Shown: positions 1 through 10,977 of the stretch, piece by piece | How positions within the stretch are numbered: position 1 is the first letter of the stretch | How the letters are laid out: the number at the start of each line of letters is the position of its first letter | Assembly: GCF_033118175.1 (NCBI RefSeq) | Contig: NC_083701.1 | Span: 68,905,001-68,969,000 of the forward strand | Reading direction: 5' to 3' | Length of the DNA: 64,000 nucleotides | DNA from: Dama dama | Taxonomy: Eukaryota > Chordata > Mammalia > Artiodactyla > Cervidae | Position numbers and translations under genes: made by a program | Notes under the pieces: model-generated | The model's input: only the letters and a program-made list of their open reading frames with translations | Told to the model about the DNA's origin: nothing | Database searches by the model: none

Positions 1-1104
1 ATCAATGACAGATACTGGGTTTGATGTTAATATCACTGTCACTCGAAAATAAAATTTAATAACCAGCCACTGATGCATTTTTTTTCCTGTGCACTATTGC
101 TCAACTTACTCTGATTTCTGTGATATTACAATACAATTTGTTTACTTTTGCAACTAGCAATATTACTTAGACATGTATCTCTATATCTACCTGATTTCTT
201 TCAAATAAATAGTTGAGGATGGAGGCATACTTCTAAAGATTATTATTCATTGCTTTGGTAACTTCATAGTATGCACAAGGTTTAAATACATACATGGAAA
301 AGCTTCTTTATGCCTTACATTAGTAAAGTCTTGTTATGGGAGGAGCAATTTAACTTATTCTACATACACATAAATATAGTATGGAAATGGTTAATATTTC
401 TATACATTCCATCAGTTTTATTTTTCTTCCTTTCTATTATTTTCTGATAAGGTCAAGGAATATAAAAGTTCTTATAATTGGATGATTTTAACATTTTCTT
501 TTCTTGAGTCATGAAAAATTATTTTTACTATGTTTTTCAGATACGGTGGCTATTTCTAAAGTAGGATAAAGACAGCATACATACAAGATGCAGATATTCA
601 TGAAAATACAGTCTGTTGCAAAATTTCCCAGACTTGTGTTCTGCGAAAAACTAGTCTCAAAAGAGTTCCTTCGTCGAGGAAGTTTGGAAGATGCTGCATC
701 TGATCTCCCTTCTTGGAAATTTACAGCACACTTGAGAATATTAAAATGGTGATAAATTCTGCAGAAAAGAAATTGGTTTAACAAAATCCAGCATTTCTTA
801 AACTTACTTGACAACAAAACTTGGATTTAAAAATTCATGAAACACTCATTAACACCCTGCTTAATTATCCCTTACTCATGGACAGGACAGTCTGCACATG
901 ACTGTTGAACTCTCCTGGATATGGCCAATACTGTGCAATGTCCTTGGCAGACCAGGGTAGAAGCAAAAATATGAATCCCTCTATCCCCCACCTTAATGAC
1001 TTCATCTCTTTTCATTACCTTCTCCATTATTTTATAAAACTGCTGTGAAAAATAACCAGCTAAATGGTCATTTGGCTTGTCAAATTAAGTGCTATATGAA
1101 TGTT
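1..1104. other. Unassigned AT-rich sequence
   Basis: I see no recognisable repeat, RNA gene or protein-coding signature here. The only longer frame, a 102-codon one at 509-817 on the minus strand, has no recognisable domain and looks like chance. Confidence 0.5.
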
Positions 1105-1290
1105 ATAATAATAGCGACTATTAATGGAGCACCCACTCCTTGTCAGGCAATGAAGCAGTAAGTCAGACACTTAATATAAACTTTCTTTATTCTATACAAC
1201 TAGCAGAGACACATTGCATCTTCACATAAAATGTAAGGAAACTATCTGGGAGAGGTCATACATCTTACCCAAATTCACTTGCTACTATGG
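1105..1290 (+). repeat. MIR SINE, decayed
   Basis: The order of motifs follows the MIR consensus in sense direction: a stretch like 'attaatggagcacccactc' for the usual 'tattgagcacttactatg', then a fragment resembling 'ggcactgttctaagcac', then 'aaggaaact' for 'gaggaaactgag', then 'cttacccaaattcact' for 'cttgcccaaggtcac'. Divergence is high, as expected for this tRNA-derived SINE, which has been inactive since early mammalian evolution. Boundaries are approximate. Confidence 0.6.
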
Positions 1291-1594
1291 GAAATATCCA
1301 GAATTGCATAACCATCTCTCTTTTGTCTCCCAAGTCCCTGCACTTTTCACTATATCATACTGTCTCTCTAAATAACATGAATTCAGCCAGTCTCAATGAG
1401 ATAATAAAATATGAAGTGATAAGAATAATGATGCCAATAATGGTAATTAATAACAACCAGAGAGGTATTAAAACTCTATGTGTTGTCATTGTGAAAAATT
1501 TATGGCAGTGTGATGTTTTAACAGTATCGAGCCTACTCTCCTTTCTCCCAGCCCCACATCCAATTAATCATTAACTCTGGTTGATTTTTTTTAA

Positions 1595-2060
1595 TATCTC
1601 TACTGCCACTAACTATTGTGCAAGTCACCATCTTATCTGCTCTGGATTTTTACTGCAAACAACATCTGACCTGACCTGTATCGTGGCTTTTCTCCAATTC
1701 ATTTTGTGCCCAGAAATCACAGTGGTCTTTTAATGCACAGATCTGACGACCTGATCATTCACTCTTCAATTAAAATCCTCTAAGACTTTCCAGTGACACT
1801 AGGTTAAAGGTTGAACTTAGAGGTCTCTAGGATCTCCCATCTTCTAGCCCCTGTTACCTTTCCAGTTTCAAACTCCACACTCTCCGACCTCATCTGCTGG
1901 ATTTGTTCAGTTGTTTACTTTCCTTTCCCCTCCCTCAATCAGAAGTGAGCCCAAAGAGGGGCAAGACCTAGACTCCCATGCCCACTGTTTCTCCCAACAT
2001 CCAGCACCCCCCCTTACATACAACAAGAATGAAATAAATACCCATTGAATGAGTGGCTAG
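1595..2060 (+). repeat. LINE-2 (L2) 3' part
   Basis: Several landmarks of the L2 3' region appear in order. They include 'agtggtcttttaatgcac' and 'tcaattaaaatcctctaag' near 1,722-1,785, then 'ccgacctcatctgctgg' near 1,884, then 'aataaatacccattgaatg' near 2,033. The last is the typical L2 tail that ends in an AATAAA-like stretch and a TGAATGA repeat. A central part seems to be deleted around 1,920-1,945. L2 encoded a reverse transcriptase and has long been extinct in placental mammals; no coding capacity remains here. Confidence 0.75.
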
Positions 2061-2694
2061 ATGAAAGGGTGGACAGATGAAAAGGAAGTAGTGAATGGAA
2101 GAGAAAGACAGGGGCAAGGGATGTCCTGAATGTGTCCCCTGTCTCTGCGTCCCCTTTCACTTTACTGGAACTGCTTAGGAGAGAGGTCAGGATGAGAAAA
2201 GGAAACTTGCTTCAGTGAATTTTGTGGGACATAGCTCCAGCAGAGCTGCTCTGTGGCCTGGGTGAGGCAGTGTGATGAGACAGGAGGGCCATTATCTCAT
2301 CCACAGGGATCTCAGCACGGCTCTCCAGCTTCAAGGAGGGGCAGCTTTGAAAACATCAGCCTTTGGAAAACCATCAGCCTCCCCAGGAAGTGTCCTACCA
2401 AGAGAGGCCACGGTGAGAGTCTTCAGGCCCTTCAAGGACAGTAGAAATTGATGGCGGAGAAACAGCAGGGAAAGTTGAATAAAGCAGACATTTCATGCTG
2501 AGTCTGTTTGGTAAACTGCTTTGCAAGCACATGGGGGACTACTGTCCGAGGATGCCAAGGTATATTCAGTAAGGGGTGGGGAGGGGAACCTGTCAGGGAA
2601 GAGACTAGAATCCTGTTTTAAGAAAAATAATAACCAGAAACATGTTTCTTCAAGTTTATCCACAGGTTTACAAATCAGAAAACTGCTGTTCTAG
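2061..2694. other. Unassigned sequence
   Basis: No repeat family was recognised. The part at 2,220-2,440 is more GC-rich and holds a 63-codon frame with no known motif. A G-rich run at 2,573-2,586 has three G4 tracts but lacks a fourth within seven bases. Confidence 0.45.
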
Positions 2695-2905
2695 AGAACT
2701 AAATTTGGAGTCAGAAAATCAGTCTTAGTTCTTGCTCTTGGACATTCTAGCTCTGAGCCTTGGGGCAAGCTACAGGGTCTTTCAAACTCCTATTTCTTTA
2801 TCCAAAATATAAGAGTAAGAATAAATACTGAAGGGCACTGTGAAGAGCAAATGAGGTAACATTTGAAAATACTTATGAAAACACTTTTGTAAAATAAAAA
2901 TACTA
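2695..2905 (-). repeat. MIR SINE, decayed
   Basis: Read on the plus strand, the segment follows the MIR reverse complement: 'gagccttggggcaagctac' for 'ttgggcaagttac', then 'tttctttatccaaaatataag' for 'tttcctcatctgtaaaatggg', then 'gagcaaatgaggtaac' for 'gattaaatgagataat'. Divergence is high and the ends are approximate. Confidence 0.6.
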
Positions 2906-2959
2906 GAAGTGCTAGTTATTTCTCATAGGCACATGGGAGATGGTCTGCATATCTTATAT

Positions 2960-3427
2960 TGATGCTTACAAGCTTCTTTCGTTTACATAACTGGCTGCCT
3001 CAGGATTCGTATTTGCTCTCCTGGATTGTACTCCTTTGGTCAGAGTTTATTGGACTAAAAGAAGACATCAGACCAAACCTCACCCAGTCTGACTTTTCTT
3101 CCAGGGATGTTGAATTGGAACCAAAAGTCTCTGTTTCAACCTAAGTTAAGTCTGTTGACTAGCAAAGTCCTAAGCTCAGGAGCTATAGGGTGCCATCACA
3201 AACCCACACACTACTGCAGACTAAAGAGCAATCAGAAAGAAATGAGGAGGCAAATTTCCGGAGAAACTGCCTGGATTCAGGATGGATTTTCAGTCCCTGG
3301 ATCTGGTTTCCTTGAATATCGCTGTGTCTTAATTATAAATTCTGAGCCTTAATTATAAATATCCTTTTCTCTCTTTAGTTAAATAAAGTTGGCTCCTGGT
3401 CTGTTACAGTGAAAGAATCCTAATACT
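2960..3427 (+). repeat. Possible old LTR, 3' part (ERVL or MaLR type)
   Basis: The last 60 bases resemble the end of a MaLR-type LTR: 'ttaaataaagttggctc' would be the polyadenylation region and 'ctgttacagtgaaag' followed by 'cctaatac' would be the end. The upstream part could not be aligned from memory with any one subfamily. A repeat-library comparison would settle the family. The two short frames inside (2,959-3,144 and 3,107-3,352) are not recognisable proteins. Confidence 0.35.
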
Positions 3428-4224
3428 AAATAGATCAACATATAGCTGGAAATGCATATTATACATTTGCAACTCCAATTATGGACACATGTGCTGGCTC
3501 AGAGTCTGACAATGGGAAAGAATACATAGATTGAACGATCTGAACACGATGGTAACATAGCACATAAAAATATTAAGCTTTATCATTTGTGGGATCAGTG
3601 TAAATACACATATATATTATACATATGTGTTTATAAATACAGATAAACCTTTTGTAAGAGCCAAATGAAATCTATAATTCAGTTTCTCCCAAGTTATTTC
3701 AAAGTGATACAATTACCTTCAAAAGCCTATTTTTAGGACTTCTTTGATCAAAAATGTTTGCATACCTGAGTAGGCTGATCCTTACTCACTGATGCCTGAA
3801 TTAAGAAATCAAGTATGTATTACAACTTCACTAATTTGTAGGAAAATGTGTTTGAATTAATGAAAGAGTATGAGTTATATAAATTTATGTAATAAATTAC
3901 AGTACTTTATTAAATTAGCATTCTTTTCAAACTTGCTTCAATGAATTATAAATTTAACTGTTGATAAGCCACATCCATTGCCAACATGAATACGCTAAGG
4001 GTCTTTAAAATATTTTGTCTATGAAGTAGATGTTTTACAGAAATGGCTACATTTGTTTTAAAAATGATACCTTTGGTTATATGGTGTAAAGGCAAGTAGC
4101 TCAGTTCCCCCCACCCCACCACCAAAAAAAAAAAAAAAATCACAGAAAATATCTGTTCTGGTGTTTCCCATAATAGCCTGGGTCCATTTCCATCATTTTA
4201 TGTAACATATTTTTTTAATAAGCT
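3428..4224. other. Unassigned AT-rich sequence
   Basis: This stretch contains a short TA-rich run near 3,607-3,630 and a poly(A) run at about 4,123-4,139. The poly(A) run follows a C-rich patch and could be the tail of a very decayed retrosequence. No gene signal was seen. Confidence 0.45.
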
Positions 4225-4355
4225 TGTGAATCTTTTTCTCCCTAGAAGACTTCAGTCTTCCTAAGGTTAAGGATGGGTCTTATTCTTTTAATCACCAGGG
4301 TATCACACAGTGCCTCACATATAATGTCAGCAACAATAATCACTGTTGAATGAAT
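4225..4355 (+). repeat. L2-like 3' tail
   Basis: The string 'tgggtcttattctttt' followed by 'cacacagtgcctcacatat' and the ending 'ctgttgaatgaatcag' match the L2 3' end (normally 'agtgcctggcacatagta', then 'ttgttgaatgaatga'). Only the last 130 bases or so are recognisable. Confidence 0.55.
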
Positions 4356-4359
4356 CAGT

Positions 4360-6065
4360 GTGTTGGCTTCACTAGCAATTTTCTTGGATTTTCTCGGTGT
4401 GACAAAGAATTATTACCACACGCTGAGGCATCAGAGGGTTAAGATTCTGCTGGATAATGATGCCAATAATGGATCACCTGAAATGATTTCCAATATGGAT
4501 TCTTTAAAATGTGTCCTCAAGCAATTGGTGCCCTATCGGTTCATGTTTATCAGTTTAGGAAACAGAAAAGTTCAGTCCCAAGAAGAAATCTAGTGAAACA
4601 GAAGTCAAGAAGAAAAAGAAACTGTGGGAGGAGTAAGACGCCAGACTCATTCTGTGCTCTCGGAATTTCCGCTTCCAAGAGCCCTTCCAGATTGCTCAAG
4701 TTTTCCGGCTGAGTAGTTTTAACAGCATTAATGTTTTGTTCCACAAGACATTGCAAAGGATCATTCTTTAGTGAGTCAACCCAAGAAGCCTATGGTTCCC
4801 ATCTCTGTTCTTCAAGAGCTGGGGGCACTTTAAAAACTTTGTTTTCAGTCATTGTCAGTTTTGTAGGAATGGACTCATTTTCCCTCTGAGAACGCCTACA
4901 TGCATTACTATGTTTAAGGGCAAACATTTGTGGTTTCCTACAGTGACTTTGCACAACCACTTTTTCCAAGCTTTTGTTGGTGCTCTAAGTATCTGGAATT
5001 AGAAAAGATTGGTTCAATGTGAAGGAACAACCAATGTTCAGCATTTGTTTAATTCCCACATGCCTGTATCCATCCCAAGTTGTATCTGTACAACGCTAAC
5101 TTCCCATCAGATTTGGTGACATTGTTTCACCGTCAGCACAGCGAGATAAGTTGGAGCAAACATCTGATTCTGGGGTGGTCCTGTCCATGTGCTGTCTGTC
5201 CCCTGCAGTCTCCCTTTCAGCCTGCAGCATCCATTTGTTTGTAGACCTGATAACACCCCAAATGACTGCATTGCTGTCAATCTCTCTTCCTTTAAGGAAG
5301 AGATAGAAAGTTCCAGAGCTGTACCCTGAGACTCCAAGTTTTTATTTGGCATTTGGAAAAAGTGACCCGTGTGTCCGGGGGTCAAGCCTGATTTTCTAGA
5401 TGACTCTATGTGTTCACAAAAACAGCTCCTGAGTTTCAACTTGAATCTCTCTACAAGATGACCCAAGTTTCTTTATTGTAGGTTCCTCGGGGATTTTGCC
5501 TTTGTGGCTCTGTGAGAGCACTTATCTGTTGGCAGTGAATGAAATAGCAAATCTCCTCAGTTCCTCTCTGCCCTTCTAAAGCAGCTAATGCAGTCAGGGC
5601 TGTTCTGTGTTTTTATCTACTGTTCTAAAGTATCGCAGGAGATAGGATATCAGGGTTTCCCCCAAAGCAAACCAAAAGGGAGCACAAAGAAGTGCTGAAG
5701 GATGAGAAGACAACTTGGGACAGGATAACTTATGCCTGTAGCCTACCTGTTAATTAACCAGAGCCACGATCCAATCATATGTCATGAACAAGAGCAGGAA
5801 GCAGATAAATTGTAGTCACTTCAAATTAGCTCACTCAACAGGCCAGGAGCAAGTTAATTCTTAAACATTTAATTCAGTCAATTGGCACTCAAACGAGGAG
5901 AGGCAGAAACAAATGGTGTAGTCTTTGCAAGACTTTTCACGTGACCCAAGCTTATAAGAGTAAATTATAATTTTTAGCCTTTCTCCAATTTTTCAGTGTT
6001 GTATAAATATGCATTAAAAATAAGTTTAATGTCCTCTTCTCTGGGTTAATCTCAGGTCTACCAAC
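4360..6065. other. Unassigned sequence
   Basis: No repeat was confidently recognised in these 1.7 kb. The 119-codon minus-strand frame at 5,107-5,466 has no known domain and no clear splice or polyadenylation context, so I treat it as chance. Confidence 0.4.
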
Positions 6066-6069
6066 ACAG

Positions 6070-6232
6070 ATGTGAATTTAATCATTTACTTAAACTTTCT
6101 GTGTCATGATTGTCTTATCTATAAAATGGGGATAATGACAGTAGCAGTATTTATAAGAATTAAGAGAAAAAATACATTTAGAGCACTTATTAAGTACTGA
6201 ATTGATATTAACTATCATTAGTATTTCTGCAT
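6070..6232 (-). repeat. MIR SINE, decayed
   Basis: Plus-strand landmarks of the MIR reverse complement are 'catttacttaaactttctgtg' (for 'cacttaacctctctg'), 'cttatctataaaatggggat' and 'agcacttattaagtactg'. The 'taaaatggggataat' core at 6,120-6,136 is nearly intact. Confidence 0.7.
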
Positions 6233-6978
6233 AGTCACATTCAAGACACTGAAAGACCGGACTATTAAAATGTCTACATCATTCTTTTCAAAGCCTCTCT
6301 TCAATCAGGGATAGGTACTCTCCTGACCATCGCTTAGCACTTAGTGGCAATAACTATTCACAGGTAAATATCAGCCTCTAACTACATGGTATTTATTTTC
6401 TCTATTACATTAAAATTAAATGTTGGTTATACTTTCTCCTCCTTTTGTAGTATATAACTAAGGCTGGCATTTTACCCTCTTGGTAAGGAAAAAAAAAATG
6501 ATAATCCTCCTATTTCTGCCCTGCAGTAATTCCTTGGAGAGCCATGGCCTTGATTCCTCTTCTGCAAAGTGCAGGGGATCTCTCCTTGGCTCCTTCTGTG
6601 ATTCTCTGAGACTCCCGATTACTGCAACTGGCGGGCCTTTCTCTCTCTCTCTCTCCTAATAAGCAACAGAACAACAGAACTAAAGTGACTGGGATCACTT
6701 TGAACACTGGCATTTTTTTTCTGAATAGAGTTCTAACTAAATTTGTATTTTTATGCTGTGGGTTGAAATGCCAGATAAGAGGAAACAGAGGAACAGGGAT
6801 GAAAGGGTGAGATGGAAGGAGGAGTCCGTTCTTTGGATTTCCTTAGGTGGGACATTTGTTGAAGAAATGGCAACCAGCTCTTTAAAAAACACTGGAGGTT
6901 TTTTTTTTTTTTTTTTTTTTTTTTAACACACACAGTGGAGTTGAGTACCATTAACAATAGATAAAGAAAGGAGGCAAG
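6233..6978. other. Unassigned sequence with simple repeats
   Basis: This stretch holds a (TC)n run at about 6,638-6,656 and a long poly(T) run at about 6,899-6,924 followed by a short CA run. The poly(T) could be the tail of a minus-strand retrosequence, but no body is recognisable on its right, where CpG-rich sequence begins. Confidence 0.5.
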
Positions 6979-7510
6979 GCGCTGCGCGGCGTTAATCTCA
7001 CCCCTCACAAATAATGGCACCGGTGACATTTGACCATGTGACAGATGAGTGAGTGGAGAGCCCTGGGACTGCGATAGTGACAGTTTTCTTTTTCTACCCG
7101 TGTAAATTATTCAGCATTGGCACAGCGCTGGGAAAACACGAAGCTGCGAGAGGGGAAGGGAGAAAAGGAGTTCTACTGCAAATGAGCATGGCTGCTGACA
7201 AGTCCATTAAAAAACCACCACCCGACATTCAAGCTGCGTCCGCTGCCTTCCAAACGTCCTTCAAAGGTGCGGTTGGCCAGCCTCTTTTAGACATGCGAGA
7301 AGGTGGCATAGCGCAGGAGAGCCCCCGGTTAGAATCATCCTAGACCGGCCTCTCTTCTGGGTGTGACTGCGTCATTATCAAAGAAGGGAGGCAAAGGCCT
7401 CTAGGATGACGTGGGTTGTAAGGGCGCCACGTCCCCGCCACACGTTTCCGTCCCAGTGATTACATCTTGCGGACTGCACTCACTGCTCCCCCGTTGTTTT
7501 TGGTTAGACG
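6979..7510. promoter_or_regulatory. CpG-rich block, small CpG-island-like
   Basis: By hand I count about 29 CpG dinucleotides in roughly 530 bases, at about 50 percent GC, while comparable unassigned stretches nearby have only a few per 500 bases. That is close to the expected number without CpG decay, which usually means the DNA is unmethylated in the germ line. CREB/ATF-like half sites occur at 7,368-7,375 (TGCGTCAT) and 7,407-7,414 (TGACGTGG). No TATA box or clear first exon was seen. It may be a distal enhancer, an unannotated or orphan CpG-island promoter, or an old CpG-rich insertion. Open frames cross it on both strands (7,053-7,343 plus; 7,401-7,985 minus) but carry no recognisable domain. 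Confidence 0.55.
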
Positions 7511-9430
7511 TGATTGCCTTCCACCCTTTTCCTTCTACTGTGTTAAAGCTGCCATCCCAGTAGAGACTGGTTTTTTTTGTTGTTGTTGTTGTTTTAATGT
7601 GGTTATAAAATTTCACAGACAAGTTGTAAAAATGCCATGGGGGTGGGTGGTGGGTGGTGGAAATACCACGGTGCATTTTTAAAAATGGGAATATATTATT
7701 ATCAATGAGCTTAATTATTTCTCTTCTCTTCATTTGGAGGAAGGCAGGGCTGTCTTCCCATCTAAGTATCCACAGCAGAAATGGGGGCCCGGTGAGGTCT
7801 CTAGAAATAAGACTTTGAGTGAGAGTTCTAACACTGAGCCAGACCAATTGCTCTGCCCCAAATTTTCTCCCACCAACATCTGCTGTGCAGCTGGAAGGTG
7901 AAGGAATTGATGTTTTTACATTGCTTGTCCAGCAAGGGGGGCTAGAAACTACAATTCCATTCCTATTGGAGACTATTCCCCCCAATCTAATATGTCTTTG
8001 CCAGGGAAAGAATCGCTAGTAACATCCTGTATTTCTATAATAGATTTTATGTGACGTTTTCAAAATATTTTACATTAATGTATGAAGCTTCCCTTGGTAA
8101 GGTATAATAAGTGAGCACTTTATCTCCATTTTCTGGAAGGGTAAAATGATACAACAGCAGGCTCAGTGAGGAATAAATCTACCGCGGTGTCATGTATGGC
8201 CCCCAGATGTTTCCCCTCTGCCCCCTCCTCCCCGCAGCTCTAGCATTTCTTGTCCATGGTATTCTCTCTACGACAACGGTACGATTTTCAAAGCTTGTCC
8301 TTTATCAGCCGTTTTGTGGCAGGAAATAATACTAGAGGGTGGTAGGCGCATCACAGAGGGTGCATGGGTTTCGTTGAGGCAGTTGTGGTGATTCACTGGG
8401 AGTCCTTCCACCCTTCCTGAGTGGCACACACATCACCAATCCGGCACAGCATGTGTCTGTGATGGACAACTCCTGAGGTTTCTGTCCTTTAAGGTTCACT
8501 TTGTACCACCTGCCTCCCGCTCCCTCCGCGGTCACCCACTCATGCCCACCCTGTCCTACTTTGCGGCTAAACAGACTAAAGAGCTTCCAGTTAGATCTAA
8601 GTCAAAACCTTACTACTATTATTTCTTTAATGCTGAAACAGGTTAAACAGTGGGGTGTAAAAGGCTGTTTCTGACAAGCTAGGTCTAGCCTAAAGCAGGC
8701 CACTGGACAAATGATCCAAAGATAGAGATGATGCAACCTAGAATCTTAATCTATGTGTCTGGGACCACAGTTTGAGTCCTTTAAGTGGGGCATTTTCTCC
8801 AGGTTTGTATGGGAAAATGTCTCTGCCTTCGATTATGTCCAATAAGTCCGATGCTCTGATTCCTCTCTTCTTACTCTCCTATTCTTTCTTACTCTATAGT
8901 TTCCTAGATGACTTTCATTTGCTGAGCCACACTCCCTAGTGAGCTTGAAAGACAGACTATGGTTTCAGAAAAACTGTATCTGCTTTTTCTAACATGTCAG
9001 GTAGGACTTAGGAATATCAGTATCTGATGTGCCTCTGCTCACTTGATCATTAGAAATCAAAAGCTTTGCTCATTAAGGACTTATGGTGGGGGTCTATTAG
9101 TAAGTTGAAAATTAAATGCTCAAAATGGTTAACAAACAGTTAAGTGCATTTGTTTTCTGAAATGTTAAATGCATAGAGGGTCTCACAGGGCAGGCTTTGA
9201 ATTGGACACATTTTCATAACAGACCTGGCCTTTACTTTTTGGTGGGTGTAGGTAAGAAGATAAATGGAAGATTGCTAAATGGAAAACACCATTATGGTAT
9301 TTCATAAGCCCAAACAGCCCTCATCCCAGTCTTTGCTACCTGGGTAGGATTGGGAGGGCACTGACTATTCCAGTGTTTCAGGGGAAGAGGCAGACACATA
9401 TCTACCATGTTTTTTTTTACACAGCGGAAA
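7511..9430. other. Unassigned sequence, partly CpG-enriched
   Basis: This stretch holds a (GTT)n run at about 7,577-7,592, a G-rich run at 7,639-7,660 made of GGG/GG tracts separated by T, and a second, weaker cluster of CpGs at about 8,180-8,570. A MIR-like trace may lie near 8,040-8,170, but it is too weak to call. Confidence 0.45.
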
Positions 9431-9440
9431 GTATCTTTGA

Positions 9441-9661
9441 AGGCTTCCCAGGCGGCGCTAGTGGTAAAAATCCCTCTGCCAACGCAGGAGATGTAAGAGA
9501 CACAGGTTCGATCCCTGGGTTGGGAAGATCCCCTGAAGGAGGGCATGGTAAGAACACTTCAATACTCTTGTTTGGAGAATCCCATGGACAGAGAAGCCTG
9601 GCTGTTTACAGACCATAGGATTGCAAAGAGTCAGACATGACTGAAGCAACATAGCACATAT
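9441..9661 (+). mobile_element. Bov-tA SINE
   Basis: The element has the tRNA-Glu-like head (from 'ggcttcccaggcggcgcta' at 9,442, with a B-box 'ggttcgatccc' near 9,506) and the Bov-A body ending in 'agagtcagacatgactgaag'. It is flanked by a duplicated target, g(t/c)atctttga, at 9,431-9,440 and 9,662-9,671, with one mismatch. Several body changes mark it as an older copy. Frames across it on both strands are SINE artefacts. Confidence 0.93.
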
Positions 9662-9671
9662 GCATCTTTGA

Positions 9672-10089
9672 CAACCTCTGTATTGGTAGGGAGGAAGAAA
9701 GGTCCATTCTATCTTTTTTGTTTTATAGCCCATGATTTCTAAAGTCACACCAGTCTGGGGTGAAATTAGAGATACTTTACAGTAATAAATGGCTGCCATT
9801 ATGGGGCCTTGGTGCTCTGATTTTCCCCCAAAGATTCCTAAGCTTCCTCTGCAAATAGTTTTCATCAAGCACCGTCTGGAGTGCCTTGTTGAGAAGACTA
9901 TACTCTTAGCGGTCCCTCCACGGCTCACTAGACATTGAGACTGATGCTAATCGGTTCATCTACTCAACAGATATTTGCCAACTACCTACTCAGTGTCAGA
10001 AACTGTATTACCTCTGGGAACTCTCTCAGTGACTGTGATAGAAGCTTAATCTGGATGCCTTATTACACCTTGGAAACCTACCTGTTTAA
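9672..10089. other. Mostly unassigned, L2-like trace
   Basis: The segment 9,955-10,040 has the general form of an L2 or MIR relic ('aacagatatttgccaactacctac', then a cag-type 'gtgtcagaaactgtatta'), but is too diverged to assign. The rest was not recognised. Confidence 0.35.
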
Positions 10090-10100
10090 TTTGGAGGTGT

Positions 10101-10295
10101 GATGCTGGGAGGGATTGGGGGCAGGAGGAGAAGGGGATGACAGAGGATGAGATGGCTGGATGGCATCACCAACTCGATGGGCATGGGTTTGGGTAGACTC
10201 CGGGAGTTGGTGATGGACAGGGAGACCTGGCGTGCTGTGATTCATGGGGTCGCAAAGAGTCGGACATGACTGAGTGACTGAACTGAACTGAACTG
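10101..10295 (+). mobile_element. BovB (RTE) LINE, 3' end only
   Basis: The segment starts at 'gatgctgggagggattgg' and runs to the BovB terminal repeat 'gactgaactgaactgaactg'. It is severely 5'-truncated and encodes only the last residues of the BovB polyprotein. The octamer ctgtttaa occurs at 10,082-10,089 and 10,293-10,300 and may be the target duplication, although about 11 bases after the left copy are not BovB-like. Confidence 0.9.
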
Positions 10296-10640
10296 TTTAA
10301 GAAAATGACAGATTTTATTTTAATGCACTGGCTACAAGTACTGAAGTATAGTAGTGACTGAGGGTAGATAAGATAGAAATAATTAGGCCACAATGGCAAG
10401 TTACTTGTTCATTCTATCCCACCAAACCTTCCTAGGCTGGATGATGGTTTAGTTCACTGAGGGCAAAATAATACTCTCATTTTTCAATCAAAGTGAGAAA
10501 GAGAGATTTAGAGAATATCAACTGTGTGACTTCTTTATAAAGAAAAAAGAAGAAATGTGTGATCTCATTTGATAGATTACATAATTACTCTGGCATTTAT
10601 CTTTTTAAATTAGTGAACTACATTTGAATTGTTGTTACCT

Positions 10641-10701
10641 AGAAGTTGTGGAACAAGTCAAAATTTAAAAAAAAAAACACCTTTCTCCAACCCTGCCAAC
10701 A
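10641..10701. repeat. Left copy of 60-bp direct repeat flanking a SINE
   Basis: The segment from 'agaagttgtggaacaagtca' to 'cctgccaaca' recurs at 10,915-10,977 on the far side of a Bov-tA SINE, with an A-rich run in the middle and a few substitutions and indels. It looks like an unusually long target-site duplication. Confidence 0.85.
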
Positions 10702-10914
10702 TGTGGCGCTAGTGGTAAAGAACCAACCTGCCTATGTAGGAGGCATAAGAGATGCGGGTTCGATCCCTGGGTTGGGAAGATCCCCTGGAGGAGGGCATGA
10801 CAACCCTCTCCAGTTTTCTTGCCTGGAGGAACTCCATGGACAAAGGAGCCTGGCGGGCTAGAGTCCAGAGGGTTGCAAAGAGTCGGACATGACTGAAGTG
10901 ACTTACCACTTAGC
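10702..10914 (+). mobile_element. Bov-tA SINE, slightly 5'-truncated
   Basis: The head starts within the tRNA-like part ('tgtggcgctagtggtaaag'), so about ten bases of the usual 5' end are missing. The B-box-like 'gcgggttcgatccctgg' and the Bov-A body through 'agtcggacatgactgaagtg' are present. It sits exactly between the two copies of the 60-bp direct repeat. Confidence 0.92.
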
Positions 10915-10977
10915 AGAAGTTGCTGAACAAATCAAAATTAAAAAAAAAAACAAAAACCTTTCTTCACTCTGCCAACA
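10915..10977. repeat. Right copy of 60-bp direct repeat
   Basis: This copy runs from 'agaagttgctgaacaaatca' to 'tctgccaaca' and pairs with 10,641-10,701. The two copies differ at several positions, suggesting a duplication about as old as the SINE between them. Confidence 0.85.

Noticed and set aside
2573..2598. G-rich run as a possible G-quadruplex
   Set aside because: The fourth G-run lies nine bases away, beyond the usual loop limit.
9442..9600. tRNA gene-like A and B boxes in SINE heads here and elsewhere
   Set aside because: They belong to the tRNA-Glu-derived heads of Bov-tA SINEs and do not form a complete tRNA with acceptor stem.
9458..9928. 156-codon minus-strand open frame
   Set aside because: Its second half is antisense Bov-tA and the rest has no recognisable domain or conserved context.
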